DNA of 64,000 bases from Accumulibacter sp. Lineage in GTDB: Bacteria > Pseudomonadota > Gammaproteobacteria > Burkholderiales > Rhodocyclaceae. A program made the translations under genes and the position numbers. Each line of letters opens with the position of its first letter. Position 1 is the stretch's first letter. Where the stretch lies: NCBI RefSeq assembly GCF_036625195.1, contig NZ_JAZKUG010000001.1:3596001-3660000 (forward strand), read 5' to 3'. The notes under the pieces were generated by a model. It saw only the letters and a program-made list of their open reading frames with translations, had not been told where the DNA came from and did no database searches. This document shows, piece after piece, positions 45,666 to 54,254 of the stretch.

Positions 45666-46382
45666 GTGAACCAGCGGCACAAGGTAGACGGGCAGCCGGC
45701 TTTCGTCCTGCATGCCTACCCGTACAGCGAGACCAGTCTGATCGTCGACGTCTTTTCGCGCGATCATGGTCGGATTGCCCTGCTGGCACGCGGTGCGCGG
45801 CGGCCGCGTTCCGTCCTGCGCGGGGTGCTGCTCGCCTTTCAGCCACTCGAGCTGGCGTGGGCCGGCCGCGGCGAAGTGTATACGCTGATGCGGGCCGAGT
45901 GGCAGGGCGGGCAACCGCTGCTGGCGGGCAAGGCGCTGTTCTGCGGCTACTACCTCAATGAGCTGCTGCTGCACCTGCTGCCGCGTGCAGACGCCCACGA
46001 GCAGCTGTTCGCTGTGTACGCCGCGACCCTGCGTCGCCTTGCCGATGGTGAGCAGGAGTCCGACCTGCGCCGTTTCGAGCGCGCGCTCCTGCGCGAGCTT
46101 GGCTACGGACCGACCCTCGACGCCGATGTCGCCGGCGCCGCGGTCGAGGCCGACGCCCATTACGTGTACGAGGTCGAGCGCGGTCCGGTGCGCCTGCCCG
46201 GTCCGGCTGCGTCGCCGCTGACGCTGAGCGGCCGCACGCTGCTCGACCTGGCACGCGATGATCTTTCAGATCCGCGTTCGCTGGCCGAGGCCAAGCAACT
46301 CATGCGGGCACTGATCGGGCACCACACCGGCGGCAGGAGCCTCGTCAGCCGCCGGATTTTCAGGGAGCTACAGGAACTATGA
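45666..46382 (+). CDS. recO: DNA repair protein RecO
   Basis: 238 residues from GTG 45666. It is the OB-fold partner of RecF/RecR that loads RecA on SSB-coated DNA. The N-terminal OB fold (FVLHAYPYSETSLIVDVFSR, then GARRPRS) and the helical C-terminal domain (RFERALLRELGYGP) are typical. The zinc-finger cysteines seen in some RecO proteins are absent. Its stop overlaps the pdxJ start. Confidence 0.93.
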   Translation: MNQRHKVDGQPAFVLHAYPYSETSLIVDVFSRDHGRIALLARGARRPRSVLRGVLLAFQPLELAWAGRGEVYTLMRAEWQGGQPLLAGKALFCGYYLNELLLHLLPRADAHEQLFAVYAATLRRLADGEQESDLRRFERALLRELGYGPTLDADVAGAAVEADAHYVYEVERGPVRLPGPAASPLTLSGRTLLDLARDDLSDPRSLAEAKQLMRALIGHHTGGRSLVSRRIFRELQEL

Positions 46383-47134
46383 TCGAACTTGGCGTCAACA
46401 TCGACCACGTGGCGACGATCCGGCAGGCGCGCTGCACCTACGAGCCGGATCCGGTCTGGGCGGCGGTCGAAGCCCACCTCGGTGGCGCCGACGGCATCAC
46501 CATCCATCTGCGCGAGGACCGCCGTCACATCCAGGACGCGGACGTCGAGAAGCTGCACGCTTTGGCGCAGATCAAGCTCAACCTGGAGATGGCGGCGACC
46601 GACGAGATGGTCGCCATCGCCTGCCGGATCAAGCCGCAGATGGCGATGCTGGTGCCCGAGGGGCGGCACGAGGTGACGACCGAAGGCGGCCTCGACGTGG
46701 TCGCCCAGGAGGCCCGGCTGCGCCAGGTGGTGAGCCGGCTCACTGACGCCGGCATCGTCAGCAGCGTCTTCATCAACGCCGATCTGGCGCAGGTCGAAGC
46801 GGCGGCGCGCATCGGCGCGCGCGTCTGCGAGATTCACACCGGCCCCTACGCGCATGCCTTCTATACCCAGGGGCGCGATCCGGAGAGCCCAGCGGTGCTC
46901 GCCGAACTCGAGCAGATCCGCGCCGCCGGCGAGGCCATCCGGCAACACGGCATGCGCTTCAACGCCGGCCATGCGCTCAACTACTTCAACGTGCAGCCGG
47001 TCGCGCAGTTGCGCGGCATCCGCGAGCTGCACATCGGCCATGCGATCATCAGCCGCGCGGTCTTCGTCGGCCTGCGCGAGGCGGTGCGCGAGATGAAGCG
47101 CCTGCTGCGCGAGGCGCAGGCGCGGGCTCGATGA
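46379..47134 (+). CDS. pdxJ: Pyridoxine 5'-phosphate synthase
   Basis: 251 residues. It condenses 1-deoxyxylulose 5-phosphate with 3-amino-2-oxopropyl phosphate in the DXP-dependent vitamin B6 route. Conserved segments are the N-terminal ELGVNIDHVATIRQAR, HLREDRRHIQD, CLVPE-type MLVPEGRHEVTTEGG and FNAGHALNYFN. It lies between recO and acpS with 4-bp overlaps on both sides. Confidence 0.97.
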   Translation: MIELGVNIDHVATIRQARCTYEPDPVWAAVEAHLGGADGITIHLREDRRHIQDADVEKLHALAQIKLNLEMAATDEMVAIACRIKPQMAMLVPEGRHEVTTEGGLDVVAQEARLRQVVSRLTDAGIVSSVFINADLAQVEAAARIGARVCEIHTGPYAHAFYTQGRDPESPAVLAELEQIRAAGEAIRQHGMRFNAGHALNYFNVQPVAQLRGIRELHIGHAIISRAVFVGLREAVREMKRLLREAQARAR

Positions 47135-47520
47135 TCGCGGGTGTCGGCACCGACATCGTCGCCGTCGCCCGCCTCGGCAGCCTGTATCGGCGGCATGGCG
47201 AGCGCGCGCTGCGCCGCATCCTGTCGGCGACAGAGTGCGTCGAGTTTGCCGCTGTGCGCGATCCCGCGCGCTTTCTCGCCAAGCGCTTCGCCGCCAAGGA
47301 AGCACTCGGCAAGGCGCTCGGCATCGGCCTCGTCGCACCGGCGACGCTGCCGAACATCGGCATCACGCACGATGCACGCGGCCGGCCGGCCTTCGTCTAC
47401 GCGCCGCCGCTGGCCGCCCACCTGGCGCAGCGTCGGCTCGTCGCCCACCTGTCGATCAGCGACGAGAACGACTACGCCGTCGCCTTCGTCGTCCTGGAAC
47501 AGTCGTTGGAACCATCATGA
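47131..47520 (+). CDS. acpS: Holo-[acyl-carrier-protein] synthase
   Basis: 129 residues. It transfers 4'-phosphopantetheine from CoA to apo-ACP. The metal-binding Asp8 in GVGTDIV and Glu57 in FAAKEALGKALG are both present. The start overlaps pdxJ and the stop overlaps nagZ (ATGA). Confidence 0.96.
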   Translation: MIAGVGTDIVAVARLGSLYRRHGERALRRILSATECVEFAAVRDPARFLAKRFAAKEALGKALGIGLVAPATLPNIGITHDARGRPAFVYAPPLAAHLAQRRLVAHLSISDENDYAVAFVVLEQSLEPS

Positions 47521-48545
47521 GCAACCTTCCCCAGCTTGCACCCGGTCCGCTGATGATCGACCTTTCCGGCTGCAGCCTCTCAGAGCTGGAAAGAGAGCGC
47601 CTGCGGCACCCGCTGGTCGGCGGCCTGATCCTCTTTGCACGCAACTACGAATCGCCGGAGCAACTGGCGCAGCTGACCGCCGAAGTGCATGCGCTGCGCT
47701 CGCCGCCGCTGCTCATCGCCATCGACCACGAGGGGGGCAGGGTGCAGCGCTGTCGCAGCGGCTTCACCCGCCTGCCGCCGATGCGCCGCCTTGGCGAGTT
47801 GTGGGAGCGGCAGCCCGCGGCGGCGACGCTGGCGGCGCGGCGCATCGGTTACGTGCTGGCTGCCGAGCTGCGTGCCTGTGGGGTAGACCTGTCGTTCACG
47901 CCGGTTCTCGACCTCGACTGGGGGCGCAGCGCGGTCATCGGCGACCGCGCCTTCCACGGCGACCCGCTGGCGGTCAGCGAACTCGCCGCGGCGCTGGTCG
48001 AGGGCCTGCACCGCGCCGGCATGGCTGCCTGTGGCAAGCATTTCCCCGGCCACGGCTGGGTCACCGCCGATTCGCATGTCGACCTGCCGATGGACGAGCG
48101 CCTGCTGCCGCAGATGGCGCCCGATATCGAGCCCTATCGCCGGCTGCGGCTCGACGCCGTGATGCCGGCACACGTCATCTATCGGCTGCTCGACGCCCGT
48201 CCGGCGGGTTTCTCGCCGTTCTGGATCGACATGCTGCGTCGCGAACTGGCTTTCGACGGGGTGATCTTCAGCGATGACCTGTCGATGGCCGGCGCCAGCT
48301 TCGCCGGTGGCATCGTCGGCCGCTGCAGGGCCGCCTGGCAGGCGGGTTGCGACCTGCTGCTGGTCTGCAACTCGCCGGACGCGGTCGGCGAAGTGCTCGC
48401 CGAATGGCGGCCGCCGGCCGATCCGCAGCGGGCGCGGCGGGTCGAGCGGCTGGCACCGACGACCGATGCGATCGACCGCGGAACTCTGCAGAGCGATGCG
48501 GACTACCTCGCCGGTGTCGCGGCCGCCGCCTCGCTGATCGCCTGA
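47517..48545 (+). CDS. nagZ: Beta-N-acetylhexosaminidase, peptidoglycan recycling
   Basis: 342 residues from ATG 47517. A family 3 glycosidase that removes GlcNAc from anhydro-muropeptides in the cytoplasm. Family hallmarks are AIDHEGGRVQR, KHFPGHG (174-180), the Asp-Ser-His motif whose His187 is the acid/base, and the nucleophile region FSDDLSM (Asp253/254). No signal peptide, as expected. It is the last gene of the lepA series and converges on the caspase-like gene with 49 bp between stops. Confidence 0.95.
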   Translation: MSNLPQLAPGPLMIDLSGCSLSELERERLRHPLVGGLILFARNYESPEQLAQLTAEVHALRSPPLLIAIDHEGGRVQRCRSGFTRLPPMRRLGELWERQPAAATLAARRIGYVLAAELRACGVDLSFTPVLDLDWGRSAVIGDRAFHGDPLAVSELAAALVEGLHRAGMAACGKHFPGHGWVTADSHVDLPMDERLLPQMAPDIEPYRRLRLDAVMPAHVIYRLLDARPAGFSPFWIDMLRRELAFDGVIFSDDLSMAGASFAGGIVGRCRAAWQAGCDLLLVCNSPDAVGEVLAEWRPPADPQRARRVERLAPTTDAIDRGTLQSDADYLAGVAAAASLIA

Positions 48546-48594
48546 GGGCGCCGGCGGGCCGTTCCCGTCTGGCGCATCTCGACCGTCATGACCC

Positions 48595-49386
48595 TCAGCT
48601 GAAGACCTTCCACTTGCGGGCTGTCGCCGAGCCGAACAGCTGCGGGTTCTGCGGCAACTGGTTGGTCGGCAGATAGGCCGGGGTGATGGCCTTGAACCAT
48701 TGGGCGTAGGACGCAGCGGCGCCGAGCTTCGCCAGGGTCTTCAGGGCGTAGTAGGTGAACGCACCGTTCGGCCGTCCGTTGAAACGCGTATCCCAGCTGA
48801 ACTGGCTGTCGAGGCATCCTGCCATCAGCAGGTCGCCACCGGAACGGGCAATGCCACCCGCCAGCCGGCGCGGCGTCGCACTCGGCAACCGGACATCGCG
48901 CAGCCACGCTTCCGGTGGCAGGAAGCGGGCCCGCGGCATGCCGGGATCGAGCTCCGAGCTGTCGCCACGGGTGACCGAACCGGAATGGCAGCTGTCCGAC
49001 ATCAGGATGATGCGGACGCCGGCGGCGCGCTTCGCCAGCAGGAGGTGCAGTTCGTCATCGAGCAGCGCCTTGCCCTGGCCGATGTCCCATGGGCAGAGCG
49101 CTTCGTCACGCTGATCCGGCTCATCACCGTCCTGGTCGGGTACCCAGGTGCCATGGCCGGAATAGGTGATGACGAGCGTGTCGCCGTTCACCGCCTGCCC
49201 GACGAGGCCGCTGATGGCGGCGACCATGGCCGCCTTGCTGGCCTGCGAATCGAGCAGCTTGACGACGCTGAAGCTGCGCGCTGCAAGTGCGGCAGCCCAG
49301 TCGTTGGCGTCGTTGACGCAGCCAGAGAGGTCGTTCTGCGTGCCGGGGTAGTCGTTGATGCCGATACATAGGGCCTGTTTGCTCAT
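48595..49386 (-). CDS. Metacaspase-like cysteine peptidase (C14, caspase fold)
   Basis: 263 residues from ATG 49386, with an ideal ribosome-binding site (AAGGAGAG). The caspase fold is shown by MSKQALCIGINDYPG, the catalytic His78 in TYSGHGT and Cys133 in SDSCHSGS. An acidic insert (DQDGDEPDQRDEALCPWD) follows the histidine, as in type I metacaspases and orthocaspases that cut after Arg or Lys. There is no signal peptide or fused effector domain, so a cytoplasmic, stand-alone protease. The neighbouring divergent gene is a trypsin-like protease, suggesting a functional pair. The substrate and trigger are unknown. Confidence 0.88.
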   Translation of the reverse strand: MSKQALCIGINDYPGTQNDLSGCVNDANDWAAALAARSFSVVKLLDSQASKAAMVAAISGLVGQAVNGDTLVITYSGHGTWVPDQDGDEPDQRDEALCPWDIGQGKALLDDELHLLLAKRAAGVRIILMSDSCHSGSVTRGDSSELDPGMPRARFLPPEAWLRDVRLPSATPRRLAGGIARSGGDLLMAGCLDSQFSWDTRFNGRPNGAFTYYALKTLAKLGAAASYAQWFKAITPAYLPTNQLPQNPQLFGSATARKWKVFS

Positions 49387-49648
49387 CGCTTCTCTCCTTG
49401 GTCGAATCGGGACGTGCCGGCAACCGACGCTGCGGCTGGTCCCTGCGGGACCTGGTCTTGCCGGCAACGGCTGCAGGATAGTCCAACGCGGGCCGCCCGG
49501 CGAGGCATTTTCTGCACCGCGCCCGGCGCAGCGGCTGCGCATCGCGGCGCGGCGTGTGTCCGGGCGGAACGCCACGGCCGGGCAGTCGCCGATCGGCCCG
49601 GTTTGGGGGTAAGGTTCACCCTCCGACCGCTCCCGTGCCCGTTCCCCG
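49387..49648. promoter_or_regulatory. Divergent control region of the caspase-like and trypsin-like genes
   Basis: 262 bp separate the two start codons. The caspase-like ribosome-binding site (AAGGAGAG) is clear. Near the trypsin-like start, only weak signals (GGGGTAAGG about 40 bp upstream) are seen. No convincing -35/-10 pair or operator palindrome could be identified. Confidence 0.35.
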
Positions 49649-50380
49649 ATGATCGACTCCATCCTCCTTGTTGCGACGCGGATCACCACTTTCGTCCAAC
49701 AGCAGCCACTGAGCAACGCCAGTGGCTTCTTCTTCGCCCGCAACGACCGACTCTTCCTGGTCAGCAGCCGGCATGTCCTGGTCGACCGGCCGAGCCACCA
49801 TTTTCCGGATCGCATCGAGATCGAGCTGCATGTCGACCCGGCCAATCTCGCCGAGTCGAGGAAGTTCTCGATTCCCCTCTACCGCGGCGGTCGCTGTCTC
49901 TGGCGGCAGGGACGGGATTCCGCCGGTGACGTCGACGTGGCGGTGATCGAGGTCGAACGCAGCGCACTGCCGGTACCGACGCTGCTCCGCGCCTTCGGGC
50001 CGGAACATCTGCCGGGCTGCGGCGATCGCGTCGAGATCGGGGGTTCGGTACTCGTCGTCGGCTTCCCGCTGGGATTCCACGATACCCTGCACCACATGCC
50101 GGTCGTCCGTCAGGCCGTTCTGGCCTCCTCCTACGGTTTGCGTTTCAAGGGCGAGGGTTATTTCCTCACCGATGCGCGGACGCATCGCGGCACCAGCGGC
50201 GCGCCGGTGGTGATGCGCGTGACGGCGGCTGATGCGGTGGATGCCGGGCTGCCGTGGCTGCTGCTCGGCGTTCACTCGGCGCGGCTGGACGTCGGATCGC
50301 GCGACCTCGAGCTCGACGAGGCACTCGGCCTCAACTGCGCCTGGTACGCCGACATCCTGATGACGCTGACTGCCGGCTGA
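49649..50380 (+). CDS. Trypsin-like serine protease (S1 fold), cytoplasmic
   Basis: 243 residues from ATG 49649. The full catalytic triad is visible: His42 in VSSRHVLVD, Asp96 in DVDVAVIEV, and Ser183 in HRGTSGAPVV. The N-terminus lacks a signal peptide and no PDZ domain follows, unlike DegP. It is divergent from the caspase-like gene. Trypsin-like and caspase-like proteases are paired in several proposed bacterial conflict or cell-death systems, so partnership is plausible but unproven. It ends 237 bp before the next operon. Confidence 0.85.
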   Translation: MIDSILLVATRITTFVQQQPLSNASGFFFARNDRLFLVSSRHVLVDRPSHHFPDRIEIELHVDPANLAESRKFSIPLYRGGRCLWRQGRDSAGDVDVAVIEVERSALPVPTLLRAFGPEHLPGCGDRVEIGGSVLVVGFPLGFHDTLHHMPVVRQAVLASSYGLRFKGEGYFLTDARTHRGTSGAPVVMRVTAADAVDAGLPWLLLGVHSARLDVGSRDLELDEALGLNCAWYADILMTLTAG

Positions 50381-50617
50381 CGCTGACCGCCGGCTGACGC
50401 GTCGTCAGCATGCCGTTGCCAGGCGACGGCACGGGGCCGGCGGTGCGGGCGCCGGGCACTGCCGCCGGGGGTCGTGTCCGCCGCCGGCGGTGCGCCGCCG
50501 CGCTGTCCGGGCGACGGGGGACGGCGACCGCACCACACGTCGCCCCACTGTCCGCTGTCGACCCTTGCCCTTTGCCGGCGTATCCCGCATCATCCGCCGC
50601 ATCGTCTGGAAGGGACC

Positions 50618-51592
50618 GTGAAGGAACGTCAGTACATCGCTCGCCGAGCGGCGGAATGGGAAGCCTGGGATCGCTGGCTGGCGCCGGCACGGAGGCCGCG
50701 CCCGGCGGCGCCGGAGGGCGACGCCGCCGGGCTGCCGCAGCGCTTCCGGCGGCTCTGCCACGACCTCGCGCTGGTGCTCGACCGCAACTACTCGGCGGCA
50801 CTGGCGGAGGACCTGCACCGCCGCGTACTGGCGGCACACCAGCGCATCTACGGCGCCGGCGAGCCGCAGGGACAGGCCTGGCGACGTTTCTTTGGCGGCG
50901 ACCTGCCGGCGCTCGTGCGCCGCGAGTGGCGGCTCGTGCTCGCCGCCGCCGTGCTCCTCCTGCTACCGCTGCTGGGCCTGCTGCTGCTGATCCAGGCCTG
51001 GCCCGACGTTGCCTTCCTGTTGCTGTCAACGGAGACGGTGGGCGACATCGAGGACATGTATTCGCCGACGGCGCGGCACCTCGGACGGCCGCGGGCGGCA
51101 AGCAGCGAGTGGGCGGCGTGGGCCTTCTACATTGCCAACAACGTGCGCATCGACTTCCAGATCTTTGCCGGTGGCGTCGCTTTCGGTCTGGGGACGATCT
51201 TCTACCTGGTGTACAACGGCCTGCACATCGGCGCCATCGCCGGCCACCTGACGCAGATCGGTCATGTGACGACCTTCTGGGGTTTCGTTGCCGGTCACAG
51301 TGCTTTCGAACTGACCGGTGCCGTGCTCGCCGGCGCGGCCGGACTGAAGCTCGGCATGGCGCTGGTGGCGCCGGGGAGGCTGGCGCGGCTGGCGGCTTTG
51401 CGGCAGCACGCACGCGTCGCGGTGAAGCTGCTCTACGGTGCTGCCGCCCTGACCTTGCTCGCCGCCTTCGTCGAAGCCTTCTGGTCGCCCCGCCCCGACG
51501 TGCCGTTCGCGGTCAAGGTCGCCGTCGGCAGCGCGCTGTGGCTGCTGACCTGGGCCTATCTGCTGCTCGCCGGGCGCCACCGTGCGGCTTGA
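50618..51592 (+). CDS. SpoIIM (DUF95) family stage II sporulation-like membrane protein
   Basis: 324 residues from GTG 50618, with GGAAGGGACC upstream. A soluble N-terminal part (1-105) precedes several hydrophobic helices (about 110-130, 180-215, 220-245, 260-285, 300-320). The segment NNVRIDFQIFAGGVAFGLGT is typical of the SpoIIM/DUF95 family. Despite the name, these occur in non-sporulators next to MoxR/DUF58 genes; function unknown. It is the first gene of a seven-gene operon. Confidence 0.85.
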   Translation: MKERQYIARRAAEWEAWDRWLAPARRPRPAAPEGDAAGLPQRFRRLCHDLALVLDRNYSAALAEDLHRRVLAAHQRIYGAGEPQGQAWRRFFGGDLPALVRREWRLVLAAAVLLLLPLLGLLLLIQAWPDVAFLLLSTETVGDIEDMYSPTARHLGRPRAASSEWAAWAFYIANNVRIDFQIFAGGVAFGLGTIFYLVYNGLHIGAIAGHLTQIGHVTTFWGFVAGHSAFELTGAVLAGAAGLKLGMALVAPGRLARLAALRQHARVAVKLLYGAAALTLLAAFVEAFWSPRPDVPFAVKVAVGSALWLLTWAYLLLAGRHRAA

Positions 51593-53114
51593 GGACATCG
51601 CCGTCCGCCTGCGGCGGCGCAGCGCCTGGGAGGCCATCGACCTTGGGCAGGCCATGCTGCGCCAGTGGGCCGCGCGCATCTACGGCGCCTGGTTCGCCAC
51701 CTACTGGCTGGCCGGCCTCCTGTTGCTCGCCTTCTGGCCTTGGCCGGGATACGTGATCGCGCTGCTGTGGTGGCTGAAGCCGCTGTTCGACCGCGTGCTG
51801 CTGCATGTCTGCAGTCGTTCACTGTTCGGCGAGGCGTGTTCCGTCCGTGATGTGCTGCGCGAGCTGCCGCGCCTGTTGCGTGCGCCCGGGCTGATCTCCG
51901 GACTGAGCCTGCGCCGCTTCAGCCTGGCGCGCTCGCTGCTGCTGCCGGTCTGGCAGCTGGAGGAACAGCGCGGCGCCGCGGCCCGCGCCCGCTTCGCGCT
52001 GCTCGGCCGGCGCTGCCACGGTCATGCCGCCTGGCTGACCTTTTTCTGCGCCAACATGTCTTCGGTCCTGCTGCTGTCGCTGCTCTTCGTGCTCCTTGCC
52101 CTGGTGCCGGGCGAGCATCCGCACTGGTCGCCATGGGACTGGCTCGGCGATGAGGAGTCCCGCTTCGGTCATCTGCTGGCCACGCTGGGCTTCATGCTCG
52201 CCGAGACGATCATCGAGCCGCTGTATGTCGCCTCCGGCTTTTCTCTGTACATCAACCGGCGCAGCGAACTCGAGGGGTGGGACATCGAGCTCGGTCTGCG
52301 ACGCCTGGCGCAGCGCCTCGCGGCCGAGCGTGTCGGCGCACCATCGATGCTCGTCCTCGTCGCGCTGACCGCCGGTACCGTCTGGCTGTCGCCAGCGCCG
52401 GCGCTGGCCGCTGCACCGCCGGTGGCTACGGTCGGCGCCGGGGATGCGGGCGTGGCGGCGGCCGCGGCGCCGGTCAGGCCGCCGGCGGCGGCGCGCGAAG
52501 TGGTCGATGCCGTCCTCGCCGAACCGGTCTTCGGGCAATTGCGCGAGGACTGGCGCTGGCACTGGCGGCGGCAGGAGGGCCCCGTTGACGAGCCGCGGCA
52601 TGACTGGCTGGCAACGCTGGCGATCGTCGCCGAGAGCCTGGCCGAGTTCCTGCGCGGCCTGCTGTGGGTGTTCGCCGGGCTGGCGCTGGCGGCGCTGGTC
52701 CTCGTGCTCGTCCGCTATCGGCCGAGATCGCCGGCGACGCCGCCGCAGCGCCTGCCCGAGTTCGTCGCCGGCGTCGACCTGCGGCCCGCGTCGCTGCCCG
52801 TCGAGGTCGCGGCGGCAGCGGCGGCGGCGCTGGCGCGTGGCGCGACCGTCGAGGCCCTCAGCCTGCTCTACCGCGGAGCGCTGCGCAGCCTGATCGTGCA
52901 GCGGCAGATCGAGTTCGCTGCCGGCGACACCGAGGGAGACTGTCTGCGCCGCGTCGCCGGGCAGGTGCCGGCGGCCGTCGAGCAAAGCTTTGCCGAACTC
53001 GTCGAGTCCTGGCGCCTCGTCGCATATGGCGGCTGGCCGCTGCCTGGGCCACGTGGCGAGCAACTGCTGGCGTCCTGGCAGCGGCATTTCGATGCCAGTG
53101 GTGGGCGGCGATGA
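51582..53114 (+). CDS. DUF4129 domain membrane protein
   Basis: 510 residues from GTG 51582, overlapping the SpoIIM-like gene by 11 bp. Hydrophobic segments at about 45-70, 155-175, 195-225, 255-280 and 350-375 anchor it. The cytoplasmic C-terminal domain (about 400-505) has the DUF4129 core ALSLLYRGALRSLIVQRQIEF and a following ESWRLVAYGGW. DUF4129 accompanies MoxR/DUF58 operons and is also found fused to transglutaminase domains; its role is unknown. It overlaps the next gene by 4 bp. Confidence 0.83.
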   Translation: MRLEDIAVRLRRRSAWEAIDLGQAMLRQWAARIYGAWFATYWLAGLLLLAFWPWPGYVIALLWWLKPLFDRVLLHVCSRSLFGEACSVRDVLRELPRLLRAPGLISGLSLRRFSLARSLLLPVWQLEEQRGAAARARFALLGRRCHGHAAWLTFFCANMSSVLLLSLLFVLLALVPGEHPHWSPWDWLGDEESRFGHLLATLGFMLAETIIEPLYVASGFSLYINRRSELEGWDIELGLRRLAQRLAAERVGAPSMLVLVALTAGTVWLSPAPALAAAPPVATVGAGDAGVAAAAAPVRPPAAAREVVDAVLAEPVFGQLREDWRWHWRRQEGPVDEPRHDWLATLAIVAESLAEFLRGLLWVFAGLALAALVLVLVRYRPRSPATPPQRLPEFVAGVDLRPASLPVEVAAAAAAALARGATVEALSLLYRGALRSLIVQRQIEFAAGDTEGDCLRRVAGQVPAAVEQSFAELVESWRLVAYGGWPLPGPRGEQLLASWQRHFDASGGRR

Positions 53115-54244
53115 GGTGGCGATTGCTGGCGGCCGGACTGCTCGTGCTGCTCGCCGTGGGCGCGCTTGCCTTCTGGCTTCTCGATCATCTCGAGCGCGTT
53201 CCGGTTGCCGTGCGCGAGGCGCCGCACGCCGAGGCACGGCGCAATCCGTACCTGGCGCTCGAGCGGCTGACCGCCGGCATGGGCGGCAAACTGAGGCGGC
53301 AGTCCGACGCCCGCGTGCTCGACGATCCACCAGCGGGAGCCACTGTTTTTCTCGACCGTCAGCGTGCGCATCTGCTGCCTCCGGAGCGCCTGCGTCACCT
53401 GCTTGCCTGGGTCGCGGCCGGCGGTCACCTGATCGCGGTGGCGGAAGACCCGCAGCTTGCCGATCCGCTGCTCGACAGTGTCGGCGTCGGCCGTGCGCCG
53501 AAGGCAGTGGCGGAGATGGCGCAGCGTCCCGCGTCGGTCGCCGTGCAGCCGCCTGGCGGCAGCCGCCCGCTGCGGGTCGCCGCCAGCTGGCAGAAGCTCA
53601 GCGCCACGGGGCGGCAGCCCGCCTGGTCGGCCGGCGAGGACGGGCATGGGGCGCAGATGCTGCAGTTCCGCATCGGCGAGGGGCGCCTGACGGTGGCCAG
53701 CGAACTCGACCAGCAGCTCGGCAACCGGCGAATCGGCGAGCTGGACCACGCCGAGTTCTTCTGGACGCTGATCGGTGGCAACGAGGGCTCGCCGCCGCCG
53801 CAGGTCTTGCTGCTGTCGAGGCTGCAGATGCCGACGCTGTTTGAATGGATCGCCGAGAATGCCCGCGCGGCCGCGTTCGCAACGCTGCTCGTGCTGTTTC
53901 TCTGGCTGTGGCGCATCGTTCCCCGCTTCGGCGGACTGCAGCCCGAGCCGGCGCCTGAACGCCGCGAACTGCGCGAGCACTTGGCTGCGGTCGGCCGTTA
54001 CCTGTGGCGCTGCGGGCACCTGGCGGTTTTGCTGCCGGCCGCCCGCGAGCATTTCCGCCACCGCCTCAACCAGCGCCGGCCGGGAATCGCCGGCCATGCG
54101 CCTGCCGCGCAGGCGAGCCAGCTGGCCGATCTTTCCGGTCTGCCGGTCGCGCGCATCACCGCCGCTCTGGCGGGCCCTGCCGACACTCCGCACGCCTTCA
54201 CCGACGCCCTGCGCACGCTGCGCGAGCTTGAACGGGTGCTTTGA
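53111..54244 (+). CDS. DUF4350 domain membrane protein
   Basis: 377 residues from ATG 53111. One N-terminal helix (about 4-26), a periplasmic DUF4350 domain (about 35-240, with NPYLALERLTAGMG and HLLAWVAAGGHLIAVAEDP) and a second helix (about 262-282). The C-terminal region has the segment YLWRCGHLAVLLPAAREHFRHR. Such proteins sit between DUF4129 and MoxR genes. The Rossmann-like domain resembles glutamine-amidotransferase-type folds but no catalytic residues are evident. Confidence 0.83.
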   Translation: MRWRLLAAGLLVLLAVGALAFWLLDHLERVPVAVREAPHAEARRNPYLALERLTAGMGGKLRRQSDARVLDDPPAGATVFLDRQRAHLLPPERLRHLLAWVAAGGHLIAVAEDPQLADPLLDSVGVGRAPKAVAEMAQRPASVAVQPPGGSRPLRVAASWQKLSATGRQPAWSAGEDGHGAQMLQFRIGEGRLTVASELDQQLGNRRIGELDHAEFFWTLIGGNEGSPPPQVLLLSRLQMPTLFEWIAENARAAAFATLLVLFLWLWRIVPRFGGLQPEPAPERRELREHLAAVGRYLWRCGHLAVLLPAAREHFRHRLNQRRPGIAGHAPAAQASQLADLSGLPVARITAALAGPADTPHAFTDALRTLRELERVL

Positions 54245-54254
54245 GAATGCCACC

